Shown here in pieces: positions 26,025 to 34,148 of a stretch of 64,000 bases of DNA (position 1 is the stretch's first letter; each line of letters starts with the position of its first letter). The stretch covers positions 29,105-93,104 of the forward strand of contig JBEKEC010000009.1 of the NCBI GenBank assembly GCA_050014015.1. The letters run 5' to 3'. Origin of the DNA: PALSA-1353 sp050014015 (GTDB lineage Bacteria > Planctomycetota > Phycisphaerae > Tepidisphaerales > Tepidisphaeraceae). The position numbers and the translations under genes were made by a program. A model generated the notes under the pieces. It searched no databases. It saw nothing but the letters and a program-made list of their open reading frames with translations, and had not been told where the DNA came from.

Positions 26025-26912
26025 ATGCCAAGCGAAATCGGCGCGGACCTTTTCTGGGTATTACCGCTACAAAATCCGGAGGGTATGATTCCAGCAATTC
26101 GTGCATTTGTAGCATGTAACACTGATAGCGAAGCGACGTTCGGGAGCACCCGGTATCTGCTAAACGGTGCCAGTTGGTCGGCGCAGGGCGGAATATTGAC
26201 CGGCACCATTTTTAAGCGACGGCATTTTAATCTTCCATCAAAACTAAGTGGCGCTCGAGTTTCTCGTCTGGATTTGGGCGATGACGATGATCTTGGTGAG
26301 CCGATGTGCTTTGCCTATTGTCCAGAGATTTCCGCTGCTGCTGTGCATTTTTCGTTTAATGGTCCTCGCCATGGACGGCTTGCAAATTTCCTTAACCACA
26401 TAGGTTTTGAGCCTCCGATCGAAATGTCACCAATTTTAAGAAGGGATGCATTGGAAAGGCTACAGCGCGCACGCATCATCCGTAAGGCCGCCTTCACGCT
26501 TCGCGCACCGCAGCACCTGGCCGAATTGCGCGCCATTGGCAATAGTGTAGGGGGCGCTATTTCATCCATGGTCGATATGGGCGGCGTGACCGTTGAGATA
26601 ACGGTTGGGATGAGTTACGAATCCGGCACACTTAACCTTGATCGTGTCAAGAGAGCTTTCCAGAGGCTATCGAACTTCGGAGACACCGTCACGAAGCTGG
26701 AAGTCTTGGCCTCACCAGATATGGATGAATCTCCGGTCCCGATTGATCTAATTAACGATAGAATCACCGAAAGAATCAGCGTGAATTATGACGGTCGTGA
26801 ATTGGATAAAGGTCATTGCTGCGCCGGACTTCGTGGGTTCTTGAACGACAATAGGCCGGAAATCGTGCGTCAGTTCGGCCAACGGCAGAGGAACCAGGGA
26901 CAGAGGCAATGA
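26025..26912 (+). CDS. Unrecognised cytosolic protein, coupled to a membrane protein
   Basis: The ATG at 26025 has AAGGA at 6-base spacing and gives 295 residues; in-frame starts at 25977 (ATG) and 25932 (TTG) would lengthen it. I do not recognise the family. The protein is mixed alpha/beta, without signal peptide or membrane segment. Features are FWVLPLQNPEGMIPAIRAF near the start, a strand-rich middle, a VTVEITVGMSYESGTLNLDR stretch, and a Gln/Arg-rich tail. Its stop overlaps the next start (ATGA), so the pair is translationally coupled. A soluble protein coupled to a small membrane protein resembles sensor/pore pairs such as phage lambda RexA/RexB in layout only. GC is lower than in neighbouring core genes. 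Confidence 0.6.
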   Translation: MPSEIGADLFWVLPLQNPEGMIPAIRAFVACNTDSEATFGSTRYLLNGASWSAQGGILTGTIFKRRHFNLPSKLSGARVSRLDLGDDDDLGEPMCFAYCPEISAAAVHFSFNGPRHGRLANFLNHIGFEPPIEMSPILRRDALERLQRARIIRKAAFTLRAPQHLAELRAIGNSVGGAISSMVDMGGVTVEITVGMSYESGTLNLDRVKRAFQRLSNFGDTVTKLEVLASPDMDESPVPIDLINDRITERISVNYDGRELDKGHCCAGLRGFLNDNRPEIVRQFGQRQRNQGQRQ

Positions 26913-27484
26913 TGGAATCGCTCCCGCCGCCAACACCATCGAGCCGTTTTCTGTCTTGCTTGCCGACTCTACGGAGGAAAGTGGAAGGATGGTATCCGCT
27001 CGCTTTTGGCGCGATAACCTGCTTCGGGCTGGCGCATTTCGCGGTATCCGACGAAGTTTTTCGATCAATCATGGATAGGGTAATGCCGACAGCGATTTCG
27101 GTAGCGGCTATTTTGGCTGGCTTTCAGGGTGCGGGACAGGCCGTTTTACTTGGGATATTAGAGTCCGGAACGATTTCGTACTTAAAACGGACAGGCCATT
27201 ATAAGCGATTGGTATTGTTCCTCTGGCGTGCAATCCTCTTGCTTTTTGTTTCGGTTATATTGGCATTGGTCGTATTGGTGCGATACGCAAGCGGAAAAAC
27301 GCCATGGCTAAATACCACTTGGACTCTCGCAATCCTTGCCGGATGTTTTGTATGGGCCGTGATGGCAAGCTACCGGATCAACTGGCTGATGTTTCGCGTT
27401 CTGCTTCTGGAAAACGGATCGGAAGGACGACCACCAGTATGCGTCGTCAAGTCTGAAGACACGACGAAACCGCCATCGGGTTAG
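26909..27484 (+). CDS. Small multi-pass membrane protein, possible effector
   Basis: A 191-residue protein with about four membrane segments: roughly 28-46 (YPLAFGAITCFGLAHFAV), 61-84 (ISVAAILAGFQGAGQAVLLG), 103-125 (VLFLWRAILLLFVSVILALV) and 137-156 (WTLAILAGCFVWAVMASYRI). The ends are polar, and the C-terminal 35 residues look cytosolic. No family is recognised. It is translationally coupled to the preceding soluble protein and ends at a bidirectional terminator shared with amtB. Size and topology would suit a pore-forming or membrane-damaging effector, but a structural partner is equally possible. Confidence 0.65.
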   Translation: MMESLPPPTPSSRFLSCLPTLRRKVEGWYPLAFGAITCFGLAHFAVSDEVFRSIMDRVMPTAISVAAILAGFQGAGQAVLLGILESGTISYLKRTGHYKRLVLFLWRAILLLFVSVILALVVLVRYASGKTPWLNTTWTLAILAGCFVWAVMASYRINWLMFRVLLLENGSEGRPPVCVVKSEDTTKPPSG

Positions 27485-27527
27485 CCACAAGCCGGTTTTT
27501 CGTTTTTCGCGCGGCGGCTGTGGTTAA
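27481..27527. terminator. Bidirectional terminator between membrane protein gene and amtB
   Basis: TTAGCCACAAGCCG (27481-27494) pairs with CGGCTGTGGTTAA (27515-27527). The loop contains two runs of five T and a T-run follows on the plus strand. It sits exactly between two converging genes and begins inside the stop codon of the left one. Confidence 0.6.
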
Positions 27528-27536
27528 TTTGGCCCG

Positions 27537-29015
27537 TCAGATCGCAAAGTCGCCCTGCATCCGCCCGGCGGCCGTGAGGCGGTCCGGTTTCTTTTGCAGC
27601 TCTCCATTGGTGGACTCGGGTTCGCCATACGTCGCGCCGAACTCGTCCTCGAGGTTGTAGCCGGCTTCGCCGTGCTGGCTGAGATCGAGGCCGGCGTATT
27701 CGTCTTGCGCGGGCACTCGGAGTCCCATCACCGCCCGGACGATCAGGAGGATCACAACAGAGCCGACGACGGCGATGCCGCCGGTGATCGCCACGGCGAT
27801 GATTTGGTGAACCAGGGCGGTGGACGATCCCTCGACCAATCCGAGTTTGTTGACGTTTCCAAAGCCCGACGGCATGTTGACCATGGCGACGGCGAAGACG
27901 CCGGTGAGAATGGTTCCCAAGGCTCCGCCGACGCCGTGGACGCCAAACACGTCGAGGCTGTCGTCGTATCCCAGGATCTGTTTGAGGGTGGTTGCGGCGA
28001 AAAAGCAGACGATTCCGGCCAAGGCGCCGATGACGATGGCCCACATCGGCAGGGTAAACCCGGAGGCGGGAGTGATGGTTGCCAACCCCGCGACGGCGCC
28101 GGATATGATGCCGAGAACCGTCGGTTTGCCGGTCCAGATCCACTCGATGGACATCCAGGCCAGGGCGCCGGCGGCGGCGGCGAAATGCGTGTTGAGCAGA
28201 GCGTATCCCGCCAACGTGCCGGCGGAGAGGGCGCTTCCCGCGTTGAATCCGAACCATCCAACCCACAGCATGGCGGCGCCGATAACGGCAAGCACCATGC
28301 TATGCGGCGGCATCGGGTGCGTGCGATATCCATGCCGCCGGCCCAGCACCAGCGCGGCCACCAGCGCCGAAGTCCCGGCGCTGACGTGCACCACCATCCC
28401 ACCGGCGAAATCCATCGCGGGGATCAATCCGCCGAATGAAGCACTCAGCAAGCCGCCTTTGCCCCAGACCATGTGAGCAAGCGGGCAGTACACAAGCAAA
28501 AGCCACGCCGTCGAAAAGACCAACATGGAGGAGAATTTGATTCGCTCGGCATAAGCCCCGCACATGAGCGCCGGAGTAATGACGGCGAACATCATCTGGA
28601 AAGCCATCCACACGGTGTGGGGGATGGTGGGCGCATATTCCGCCGGAGCGGCGCCGACCTCGCGCAGCATGGCAAAGCGCAATCCACCCAAAAACGGCGT
28701 CCCCACGTCAAACGCCAGCGAATAGCCGATAAGCGCCCAAACGATGCTCACAATCGCCATGAGGGCGAAACAGTGCATCATGGCGGAGAGGACGTTCTTC
28801 TTTCGCAGAAGTCCGCCGTAAAACAGCAGCAGTCCCGGCCCGGTCATCATGAGCACGAGAGCCGTGCTGACGAGCACCCAGGCCGTGTCCCCGGCATTTA
28901 TGCTCTTGGGATCGCCCAGCCGCACCGGTTCGGCCGCCCAGGCGCCCGTTGGCGTCCATACAAACAATACAAGAACCGCCAGCGCGCAGTATCGCCCTGC
29001 CAACGTCCGATTCAT
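27537..29015 (-). CDS. amtB: Ammonium transporter
   Basis: A 492-residue Amt protein with an N-terminal signal-like segment and eleven predicted membrane helices. The twin-histidine pore residues are visible in VVHVSAG and VFGVHGVGG, and the family stretch GAYAERIKFSSMLVFS is intact. The C-terminus (LDLSQHGEAGYN) is the conserved cytosolic tail that PII proteins contact. A GGAGG lies before the ATG. It conducts ammonium/ammonia across the inner membrane for nitrogen assimilation. The glnB-like gene 122 bases upstream on the same strand completes the classical glnK-amtB pair, in which PII plugs the channel when nitrogen is ample. Confidence 0.95.
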   Translation of the reverse strand: MNRTLAGRYCALAVLVLFVWTPTGAWAAEPVRLGDPKSINAGDTAWVLVSTALVLMMTGPGLLLFYGGLLRKKNVLSAMMHCFALMAIVSIVWALIGYSLAFDVGTPFLGGLRFAMLREVGAAPAEYAPTIPHTVWMAFQMMFAVITPALMCGAYAERIKFSSMLVFSTAWLLLVYCPLAHMVWGKGGLLSASFGGLIPAMDFAGGMVVHVSAGTSALVAALVLGRRHGYRTHPMPPHSMVLAVIGAAMLWVGWFGFNAGSALSAGTLAGYALLNTHFAAAAGALAWMSIEWIWTGKPTVLGIISGAVAGLATITPASGFTLPMWAIVIGALAGIVCFFAATTLKQILGYDDSLDVFGVHGVGGALGTILTGVFAVAMVNMPSGFGNVNKLGLVEGSSTALVHQIIAVAITGGIAVVGSVVILLIVRAVMGLRVPAQDEYAGLDLSQHGEAGYNLEDEFGATYGEPESTNGELQKKPDRLTAAGRMQGDFAI

Positions 29016-29136
29016 ATTTTTCCTCCGCTACCAGGCCGGTGACGCCATCTCCTCCGATGACTCGACCGGGCCTGAATTACCCCACCGGAACGCAAGGATT
29101 CCGGTGGTCCTCGAATCCAACCATGAAAAACCGGAC

Positions 29137-29475
29137 CTACAAAGCCTGTTCATTGGTTTCGCCGGTGCGGATGCGAATCACCTGCGCCACGGGATAGATG
29201 AAGATTTTCCCATCACCCACCTCTCCGGTGCGCGCCGTCTCGATAATTGCCGCCGTCGCTTTCTCCAGATCCTCCGATTTCACGCAAACCTTGATCAACA
29301 CCTTCGGTACGAATCCAACGTCCATCTTCGCCCCGCGATACCGTTCGGTGTGTCCCATTTGCCGGCCGAACCCTTTGCATTCCATCGCCGTCACCCCCAG
29401 CACGCCCATTTTCGCCAGAGCCTGTTTGACTTCGTCGATCTTGTGCGGCTTGATGACCGCCTCAATCATCTGCAT
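29137..29475 (-). CDS. glnB: PII nitrogen regulatory protein lacking the modifiable Tyr51
   Basis: The start at 29475 (GGAGG at 7-base spacing) gives 112 residues, the normal PII length; the longer reading to 29508 adds 11 unsupported residues. The PII signatures are present: IEAVIKPHK at the start, GRQMGHTERYRGAK in the T-loop and GDGKIFIYPVAQVIRIRTGE near the end. Residue 51, tyrosine in E. coli GlnB/GlnK and the target of uridylylation or adenylylation, is methionine here, and residue 49 is alanine. Control would therefore rest on ATP/ADP and 2-oxoglutarate binding. Next to amtB, it probably acts as GlnK. Confidence 0.93.
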   Translation of the reverse strand: MQMIEAVIKPHKIDEVKQALAKMGVLGVTAMECKGFGRQMGHTERYRGAKMDVGFVPKVLIKVCVKSEDLEKATAAIIETARTGEVGDGKIFIYPVAQVIRIRTGETNEQAL

Positions 29476-29509
29476 TAGAAATCCTCCGAAATGGCCAAGT
29501 TGCTCCATT

Positions 29510-29529
29510 GTATGGATTTCGGTCCATAC
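29510..29529. promoter_or_regulatory. Inverted repeat upstream of glnB
   Basis: GTATGGATTTCGGTCCATAC has 7-base perfect arms around a 6-base centre. It lies 35 bases upstream of the glnB start on the minus strand, where an operator or a leader hairpin for nitrogen control would be expected. Confidence 0.4.
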
Positions 29530-29662
29530 TAGCCAGCTTGAGCTTCGCGTTGTCAGGCCGACACAACTTGAGCGTCCAAGCCATCGAAAGTGGGGGATAC
29601 AGGGCTCGAGCCCGTGACCCCAGCCTATGAACTGAAAGCACTGTGTGCGACAGTATTCCGAT

Positions 29663-30304
29663 TCATCTTATGGTTGACATTTGGTTAATGCTTGGCACCA
29701 CCTCGTTGGCCATGTCTGCGGGCGTTGCATACTTTCCCGCTTTGATGGCGGCAATCGCATTTTCGTAAGCCTTGACATTGGATATTGCGGCCAATGCTCT
29801 TTCGTGAATCTGGCGCGGGTTTTCAGGGAATCTTCGGGCGATTCGCCAGATGCCGTCCGTGCCTCGATGCATAAACGGCACCCACCTTGCCTCGCCCCGA
29901 AGGGCGGCCCTGTTGGCGAATGCCAGGTCCGGATAGTCGGGGGTGATGATCCACTCATCGTCGGTGTAATCCAGCATCCATTTTTTGTCGCCGGGCACAT
30001 TGTAATCGCCGGCAAAAGAATCGGCGGCGCTCGTGCCAAAGCGTGCTTCGACTGCAACAAGGAACCGTCTACCCGCAAGGTATTGGTTGACTAATGGCCG
30101 GCGATAGGCGCCGTCGGTATCCCCGGGGATGTCAATGGAATCGACGACACCTTCGGCATCCAGATTTTCAAGCGCGGCGGCGAACGAATTCATCGCGCCT
30201 GCGGGGGAACTGCGATTCGTCGGTGCAGGACCTTGTGTACCGGTATGTGGCGGCGCGGAGTGCGCGACGTCTCCGGGCACCTCGAAATTACCCTGGCCCG
30301 GCAT
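29663..30304 (-). pseudogene. Downstream fragment of a frameshifted repeat-domain protein
   Basis: Reads from an internal ATG at 30304 (the frame is open to 30340) to 29663, about 213 residues. It contains AMNSFAAALENLDAEGVVDS, a middle rich in aromatic residues (WMLDYTDDEWIITPDYPD) and the tail AYENAIAAIKAGKYATPADM. The tail repeats the AHYDRIIAGIASGKYATTDD motif of the upstream fragment. Together they look like tandem units of one planctomycete-type domain protein, broken by a one-base frame change near 30290-30340. It could instead be two overlapping genes. Function unknown. Confidence 0.5.
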
Positions 30305-30710
30305 TGTCAGCGAAGAAGAAGTTGGACATAGAGGCTGCATCTTTTCTTTCTCTGGCCTGAATGAAGGCGCAAACCGCCCCCTGCACCGTCGAGGGGTCGA
30401 ATTTCGTTGCCATGAACTGCTTCATTCTGGCTTGGGCCTCCTTCTCCTGTTGCTGGCGCATTTGTTCCGCTTGTTGCATCACCTGCTCGCGCTCCTGATA
30501 TCGTGCCCGCTGCTGCTGCGCGCTGCCGGCCTGGGGATTCACCGCGTTGATAATGTCGTCCGTCGTGGCATATTTGCCGCTGGCGATCCCCGCGATGATT
30601 CGGTCGTAATGGGCCACCCGCGCCAACGCCCGAGTCCGCGCGGCGGCGACAACCGCTGAGGGTTGCGGGCGCGGCGAATCTCCCCTTATCCCCATCCGCC
30701 TGATCCACAA
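30288..30710 (-). pseudogene. Upstream fragment of the frameshifted repeat-domain protein
   Basis: An open frame of 140 codons beginning with TTG and no visible ribosome site. It starts abruptly within a unit (ALARVAHYDRIIAGIASGKY), continues through a Gln/Arg-rich coiled coil (REQVMQQAEQMRQQQEKEAQ) and stops at FFFADNAGPG, where the next frame takes over at once with GQGNFEVPG. Both the missing start and the frame break suggest decay. The small gene at 30722 diverges from its 5' end. Confidence 0.5.
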
Positions 30711-30721
30711 GGAGCCGAACC

Positions 30722-30898
30722 ATGCAGAAGATCGAAGTCATTCTCGCCAAGGGCAAAGAAACAAAGGGCACCTACGTGTACGAGGAGGAACTGGGCGATG
30801 GCGGCAAGCCGCCGGTGCTCAAAACCCAATACATCCAAAAATGGGCGCTGGGCACCAATCCGCCAGCCAAGATAAAAATCACAATCGAAGCCGCGTAG
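30722..30898 (+). CDS. Small conserved-looking hypothetical protein (58 aa)
   Basis: A short gene with AAGGAG at 7-base spacing before its ATG. The product begins MQKIEVILAKGKETKGTYVY, then EEELGDGGKPPVL, and ends TQYIQKWALGTNPPAKIKIT plus IEAA. It is strand-rich, hydrophilic and without signal or membrane segment. The pattern (KETKgTyvYEE ... YIQKWALG.nPPaKIkiTIE) is one I have seen in small uncharacterised bacterial and phage-associated proteins, but I cannot name a function. Good codon use and a strong ribosome site make it a real gene. Confidence 0.65.
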   Translation: MQKIEVILAKGKETKGTYVYEEELGDGGKPPVLKTQYIQKWALGTNPPAKIKITIEAA

Positions 30899-31328
30899 CA
30901 GGTTCGCCCCATTGCTCCATGACCACACAACACCGATGAATAGTTCTATTGGGCAGCACACCGGGTCTTGGAGTGTACGGCCCAACTCTGATCTGGTTCG
31001 CAGCCATCGAAATCGCGGGTACTGATTCAGGCTGAAATCATTTCCTTTTCGGCGGCATTGTGCCGCATTTAGGCAACGCGCCACGATGGTCCCTGCAACT
31101 CCTGGCCGGGTCATCATTTCCGCCGAAGTGCGAGTACAAGGGAGATCTGTGCCGCGCGGATTTGTTCCACCAAAAGGAATTGGACGAAAAGTTGAGTTTG
31201 CTCCAATTTGGCTGCGGATTTTGTTTGGAAGTTTGCGCGTACCGTGATGGAAAAAATTCTGCCATACTGCAAATTGTGAGTAACATCCGGGTGTTTTCCG
31301 ATTCACGGAGATTTTTTGAGGAAACGTT
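30899..31328. other. Intergenic region without a supported gene
   Basis: About 430 bases. An open frame at 31060-31332 on the plus strand is rejected because it overlaps the well-supported start at 31329 and has gene-unlike composition. No tRNA or clear terminator is seen. Confidence 0.4.
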
Positions 31329-31877
31329 ATGAACAGCGCACACTCTGACAAGGTCCGAACGAATGACCCAGCGGCAAACCCCGACCCCATCACCAAGGCA
31401 CCGGGCTCTCATCCTGTCGGCACAGGAATTGGCGCAGCAGTGGGCGGAGTCGCTGTCGCCGGTGGAGCGATCGTGGCGGGCGCGGCTATGGGCACGGTGG
31501 CGGGGCCGGTTGGGACGGCCGTGGGAGCCGCAGTTGGCGCGGTCGCGGGGGGGCTTGTGGGCAAGGGGGTGGCCGAAGAAATCAATCCGAGCGTCGAGCA
31601 CGGTTACTGGCGCGAACATTACACGTCACGACCCTACGCGATTCCCGGCGCTTCGTATGACGAATACGGTCCCGCGTATCAATACGGCTGGGAATCGCGC
31701 AGCCGCAGCACCGCAACAAATTTCGAAGATGTGGAGACAGCCCTCTCGCAGGACTGGGATCGTTCCAAAGGGAAGTCGAAGTTGAAATGGGATCAGGCCA
31801 AGCCCGCCGCGCGGGACGCCTGGGAGCGGAACGACGCACACAGCAAGACTGAAGAGGCTAGCCGGTTACAAGACTGA
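31329..31877 (+). CDS. Glycine-zipper hypothetical protein
   Basis: A 182-residue protein; GAGGAAA precedes the ATG. After a polar start, residues 30-82 are a Gly/Ala/Val-rich zipper (GTGIGAAVGGVAVAGG and GAAVGAVAGGLVGKG), able to insert into or associate with membranes. The second half is polar and aromatic (YWREHYTSRPYAIPGASYDE, then YGPAYQYGWESR) and ends with charged helices (KLKWDQAKPAARDAWER). This layout is widespread in proteobacterial and planctomycete hypothetical proteins linked to stress. It has no signal peptide. Monocistronic as far as can be seen. Confidence 0.7.
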   Translation: MNSAHSDKVRTNDPAANPDPITKAPGSHPVGTGIGAAVGGVAVAGGAIVAGAAMGTVAGPVGTAVGAAVGAVAGGLVGKGVAEEINPSVEHGYWREHYTSRPYAIPGASYDEYGPAYQYGWESRSRSTATNFEDVETALSQDWDRSKGKSKLKWDQAKPAARDAWERNDAHSKTEEASRLQD

Positions 31878-31928
31878 CGACATTTTGTGCGGAGCCGGTC
31901 GTCGAAGTCAGTTTGAAAGTATTTCCTC

Positions 31929-32372
31929 TTATGGCGGGATTGCTCCGCATTCAGGGCAGCGGTCGGGCGTGGCGCGAAGATCATAACCGCATCGCACGCA
32001 CGAATGCGGTGACGCGCTGTTCCGCCGCACCCGCCAATTCCTTCCGCTAAGTATCCCCCACCAAATGGGCAGCACGGCGGTGACCAGAGTCACCCAAACC
32101 AAAGAGACTTCCAGCCCAGCGACATGCCCAATCATTCGGCGACTGTCGGAGTCCTCGCCGTTGGGGCCAAACAAAGACTGCTGCATGTCGCCGCTTGTAA
32201 ACGCGAATCCCCAAAACTCTCGCTGTTTATAGTTGGCGACCCCTCCGCTCACCTCCTCACCGGGCTTCGGCGTCAGGTAATTTCCGAATCCATTTGTCCG
32301 TTGCATCCACAACGTCCCCGAACCTACGGCGATAAGGGCCATAATGACGTGGTGGATTTGCTGCGCCAGCAT
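31929..32372 (-). CDS. Small membrane protein with C-terminal zinc ribbon
   Basis: From an ATG at 32372 the product is 147 residues; the frame is open to a TTG at 32486 but the extra 38 residues look unlike the family. One membrane helix near the start (IMALIAVGSGTLWM) and one near residue 100-118 (VWVTLVTAVLPIWWGIL) are followed by the four-cysteine ribbon CVRCGYDLRATPDRCPECG. This architecture is highly abundant in planctomycetes and its function is unknown. The middle contains an extracytoplasmic loop. The start choice is uncertain because no ribosome site is clear. Confidence 0.6.
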   Translation of the reverse strand: MLAQQIHHVIMALIAVGSGTLWMQRTNGFGNYLTPKPGEEVSGGVANYKQREFWGFAFTSGDMQQSLFGPNGEDSDSRRMIGHVAGLEVSLVWVTLVTAVLPIWWGILSGRNWRVRRNSASPHSCVRCGYDLRATPDRCPECGAIPP

Positions 32373-32691
32373 GGCGGCCACGAGTAAAGGGCACGGAAAC
32401 TCGGGGCAACGCCAGCGCTTCTCAACCGTCAGCACGACCGATTCGGCGTCATCGGCAATCAAGACCAGCTCCCCAACCCCCCGCAATGGATCGGCCCGTC
32501 CAATCGATTACATTGCTTCGTGCGTCGCAGGGGCGCGGCCCCGGCTACCGAAGGTGTTGCTTCAGCCAGGTCAAAACATGGTCAGCGCCGGTCATCGCCG
32601 CCGTAATGCGCGGTCGAAGATTACATCGAGCGAAAGACCCCGACCGCACGCCGCGGCGCACTGGCTCGTGGCATCTGAATAGGAGCAATGC
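32373..32691. other. Intergenic region upstream of the GH57 gene
   Basis: About 320 bases with no supported gene other than a possible 5' extension of the zinc-ribbon protein on the minus strand. AGGAG at 32681-32685 is the ribosome site of the gene that follows. Confidence 0.35.
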
Positions 32692-34146
32692 ATGCAAGCG
32701 GTGAACCCCCCTGAGCAAACCGATGGGCTTCCCACCCTCTGCGGCCATGAAGCTGCCGTTGCCGAGGCAATGGCGCGGCCGGGGCCACTCTACCTCGTTG
32801 ACAGCGGGATTGACTTTGCCCATGTGCACAGCGCCTTTGCCATCGCCCTCCACATGCATCAGCCCCTAATTCCCGCCGGAGGCGGAGACATCAAAACTGC
32901 CCGGATCGTCAGCAACCTCAAACACATGTTCGATACGGGGGACAGCTACAACGCGGGCGTTTTCCAGTCGTGCTACAAGCGTATGGGCCAGCTCATTCCC
33001 CAACTGGTTCAAGCAGGGAGTCGGCCCCGGGTGATGCTCGACTATTCGGGGTGTCTGCTTTACGGGTTGCGGCAAATGGGGCTCGACGACGTCTTTGAAA
33101 GCCTCAAGACGATCACCTGCAACCCAGAGTATCGCCGGTCTGTGGAGTGGCTGGGCTCGGCGTGGGGACATCCTGTAGCGCCGTCCTCGCCCGTGCAGGA
33201 CTACCGATTGCATGTGCGTGCTTGGCAGCATCATTTTGCCGCCATCTTCGGGCTTGAGGCACTCAGCCGGGTGCGGGGTTTCTCGCCAGCCGAGATGGCC
33301 CTGCCGAACCACCCGGACATCTGCTACGAGTTCATCCGGACATTGAAGGATTGCGGTTACCGCTGGGTTCTGGTTCAGGAGCACACCGTCGAGCAAATCG
33401 AGGATGGCGGGCCTGTCCGTCAGCCGCATATTCCGCATCGTCTGGTGGCCCGGAACTCCCGCGGCCAGACCCTCAGCATCATCGCGATTATCAAGACCCA
33501 AGGAAGTGACACCAAGCTCGTCGGACAGCTTCAGCCCTACTACCAGGCCAGAGGATTGTCGCGCGTCTCGCTGGCGGGAAAACCGGCGCCGGAACTGGCG
33601 ACGCAGATTGCGGATGGTGAAAACGGCGGGGTGATGATGAACGAGTTTCCCTCCAAGTACGTACAGGTCATGGCCGAAGCTTCCGGCTCCGATACTCCGC
33701 CAGCGAACGTCGGTGAATATCTCGAGTACCTCGAATCAATCGGGATAACGGAACGCGACTTGTCCCCGATCCAGCCCATCCTTCAGACGCGAATCTGGGA
33801 TGTTTTTCCTGCCGGCGCTGGCCCCGAAGTCATGGAAAAGACCATCGACGAACTGCGCCGCCGCGACAGCCGCTTCCATGTTGAAGGCGGAAGCTGGACC
33901 AACAACGTTTCTTGGGTCCGTGGTTACCGGCAGATGCTCGGACCGATGGAAGCGGCCAGCGCCCTGTTCAACGAGAAGGTCTCGGGCCGACATGTGTCCA
34001 CCGCGGAACATCGATATCGCAACGCCCTGTTTCATCTTCTTTTGACCCAGACCAGTTGTTACCGTTATTGGGGCACGGGCGTCTGGACCGACTACGGCCG
34101 CGAACTCTGTCGGCGGACGATGGAGATCCTGACTCATGACTTTTGA
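32692..34146 (+). CDS. Glycoside hydrolase family 57-like enzyme
   Basis: A 484-residue protein with AGGAG at 6-base spacing before its ATG. Family 57 landmarks are visible: ALHMHQP (52-58), the second-strand aromatic region EWLGSAWGHPVAP, the nucleophile context GFSPAEMALP (E201) and CGYRWVLVQEH. GH57 enzymes are cytosolic amylases, branching enzymes or 4-alpha-glucanotransferases acting on alpha-1,4-glucans. No signal peptide is seen. The next 750 bases hold remnants rather than partner genes, so the pathway cannot be read from context. The exact activity is undetermined. Confidence 0.75.
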   Translation: MQAVNPPEQTDGLPTLCGHEAAVAEAMARPGPLYLVDSGIDFAHVHSAFAIALHMHQPLIPAGGGDIKTARIVSNLKHMFDTGDSYNAGVFQSCYKRMGQLIPQLVQAGSRPRVMLDYSGCLLYGLRQMGLDDVFESLKTITCNPEYRRSVEWLGSAWGHPVAPSSPVQDYRLHVRAWQHHFAAIFGLEALSRVRGFSPAEMALPNHPDICYEFIRTLKDCGYRWVLVQEHTVEQIEDGGPVRQPHIPHRLVARNSRGQTLSIIAIIKTQGSDTKLVGQLQPYYQARGLSRVSLAGKPAPELATQIADGENGGVMMNEFPSKYVQVMAEASGSDTPPANVGEYLEYLESIGITERDLSPIQPILQTRIWDVFPAGAGPEVMEKTIDELRRRDSRFHVEGGSWTNNVSWVRGYRQMLGPMEAASALFNEKVSGRHVSTAEHRYRNALFHLLLTQTSCYRYWGTGVWTDYGRELCRRTMEILTHDF

Positions 34147-34148
34147 GA

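Noticed and set aside
31060..31332. 90-codon open frame before the glycine-zipper gene
   Set aside because: It overlaps a well-supported start, lacks a ribosome site and shows no domain-like pattern.
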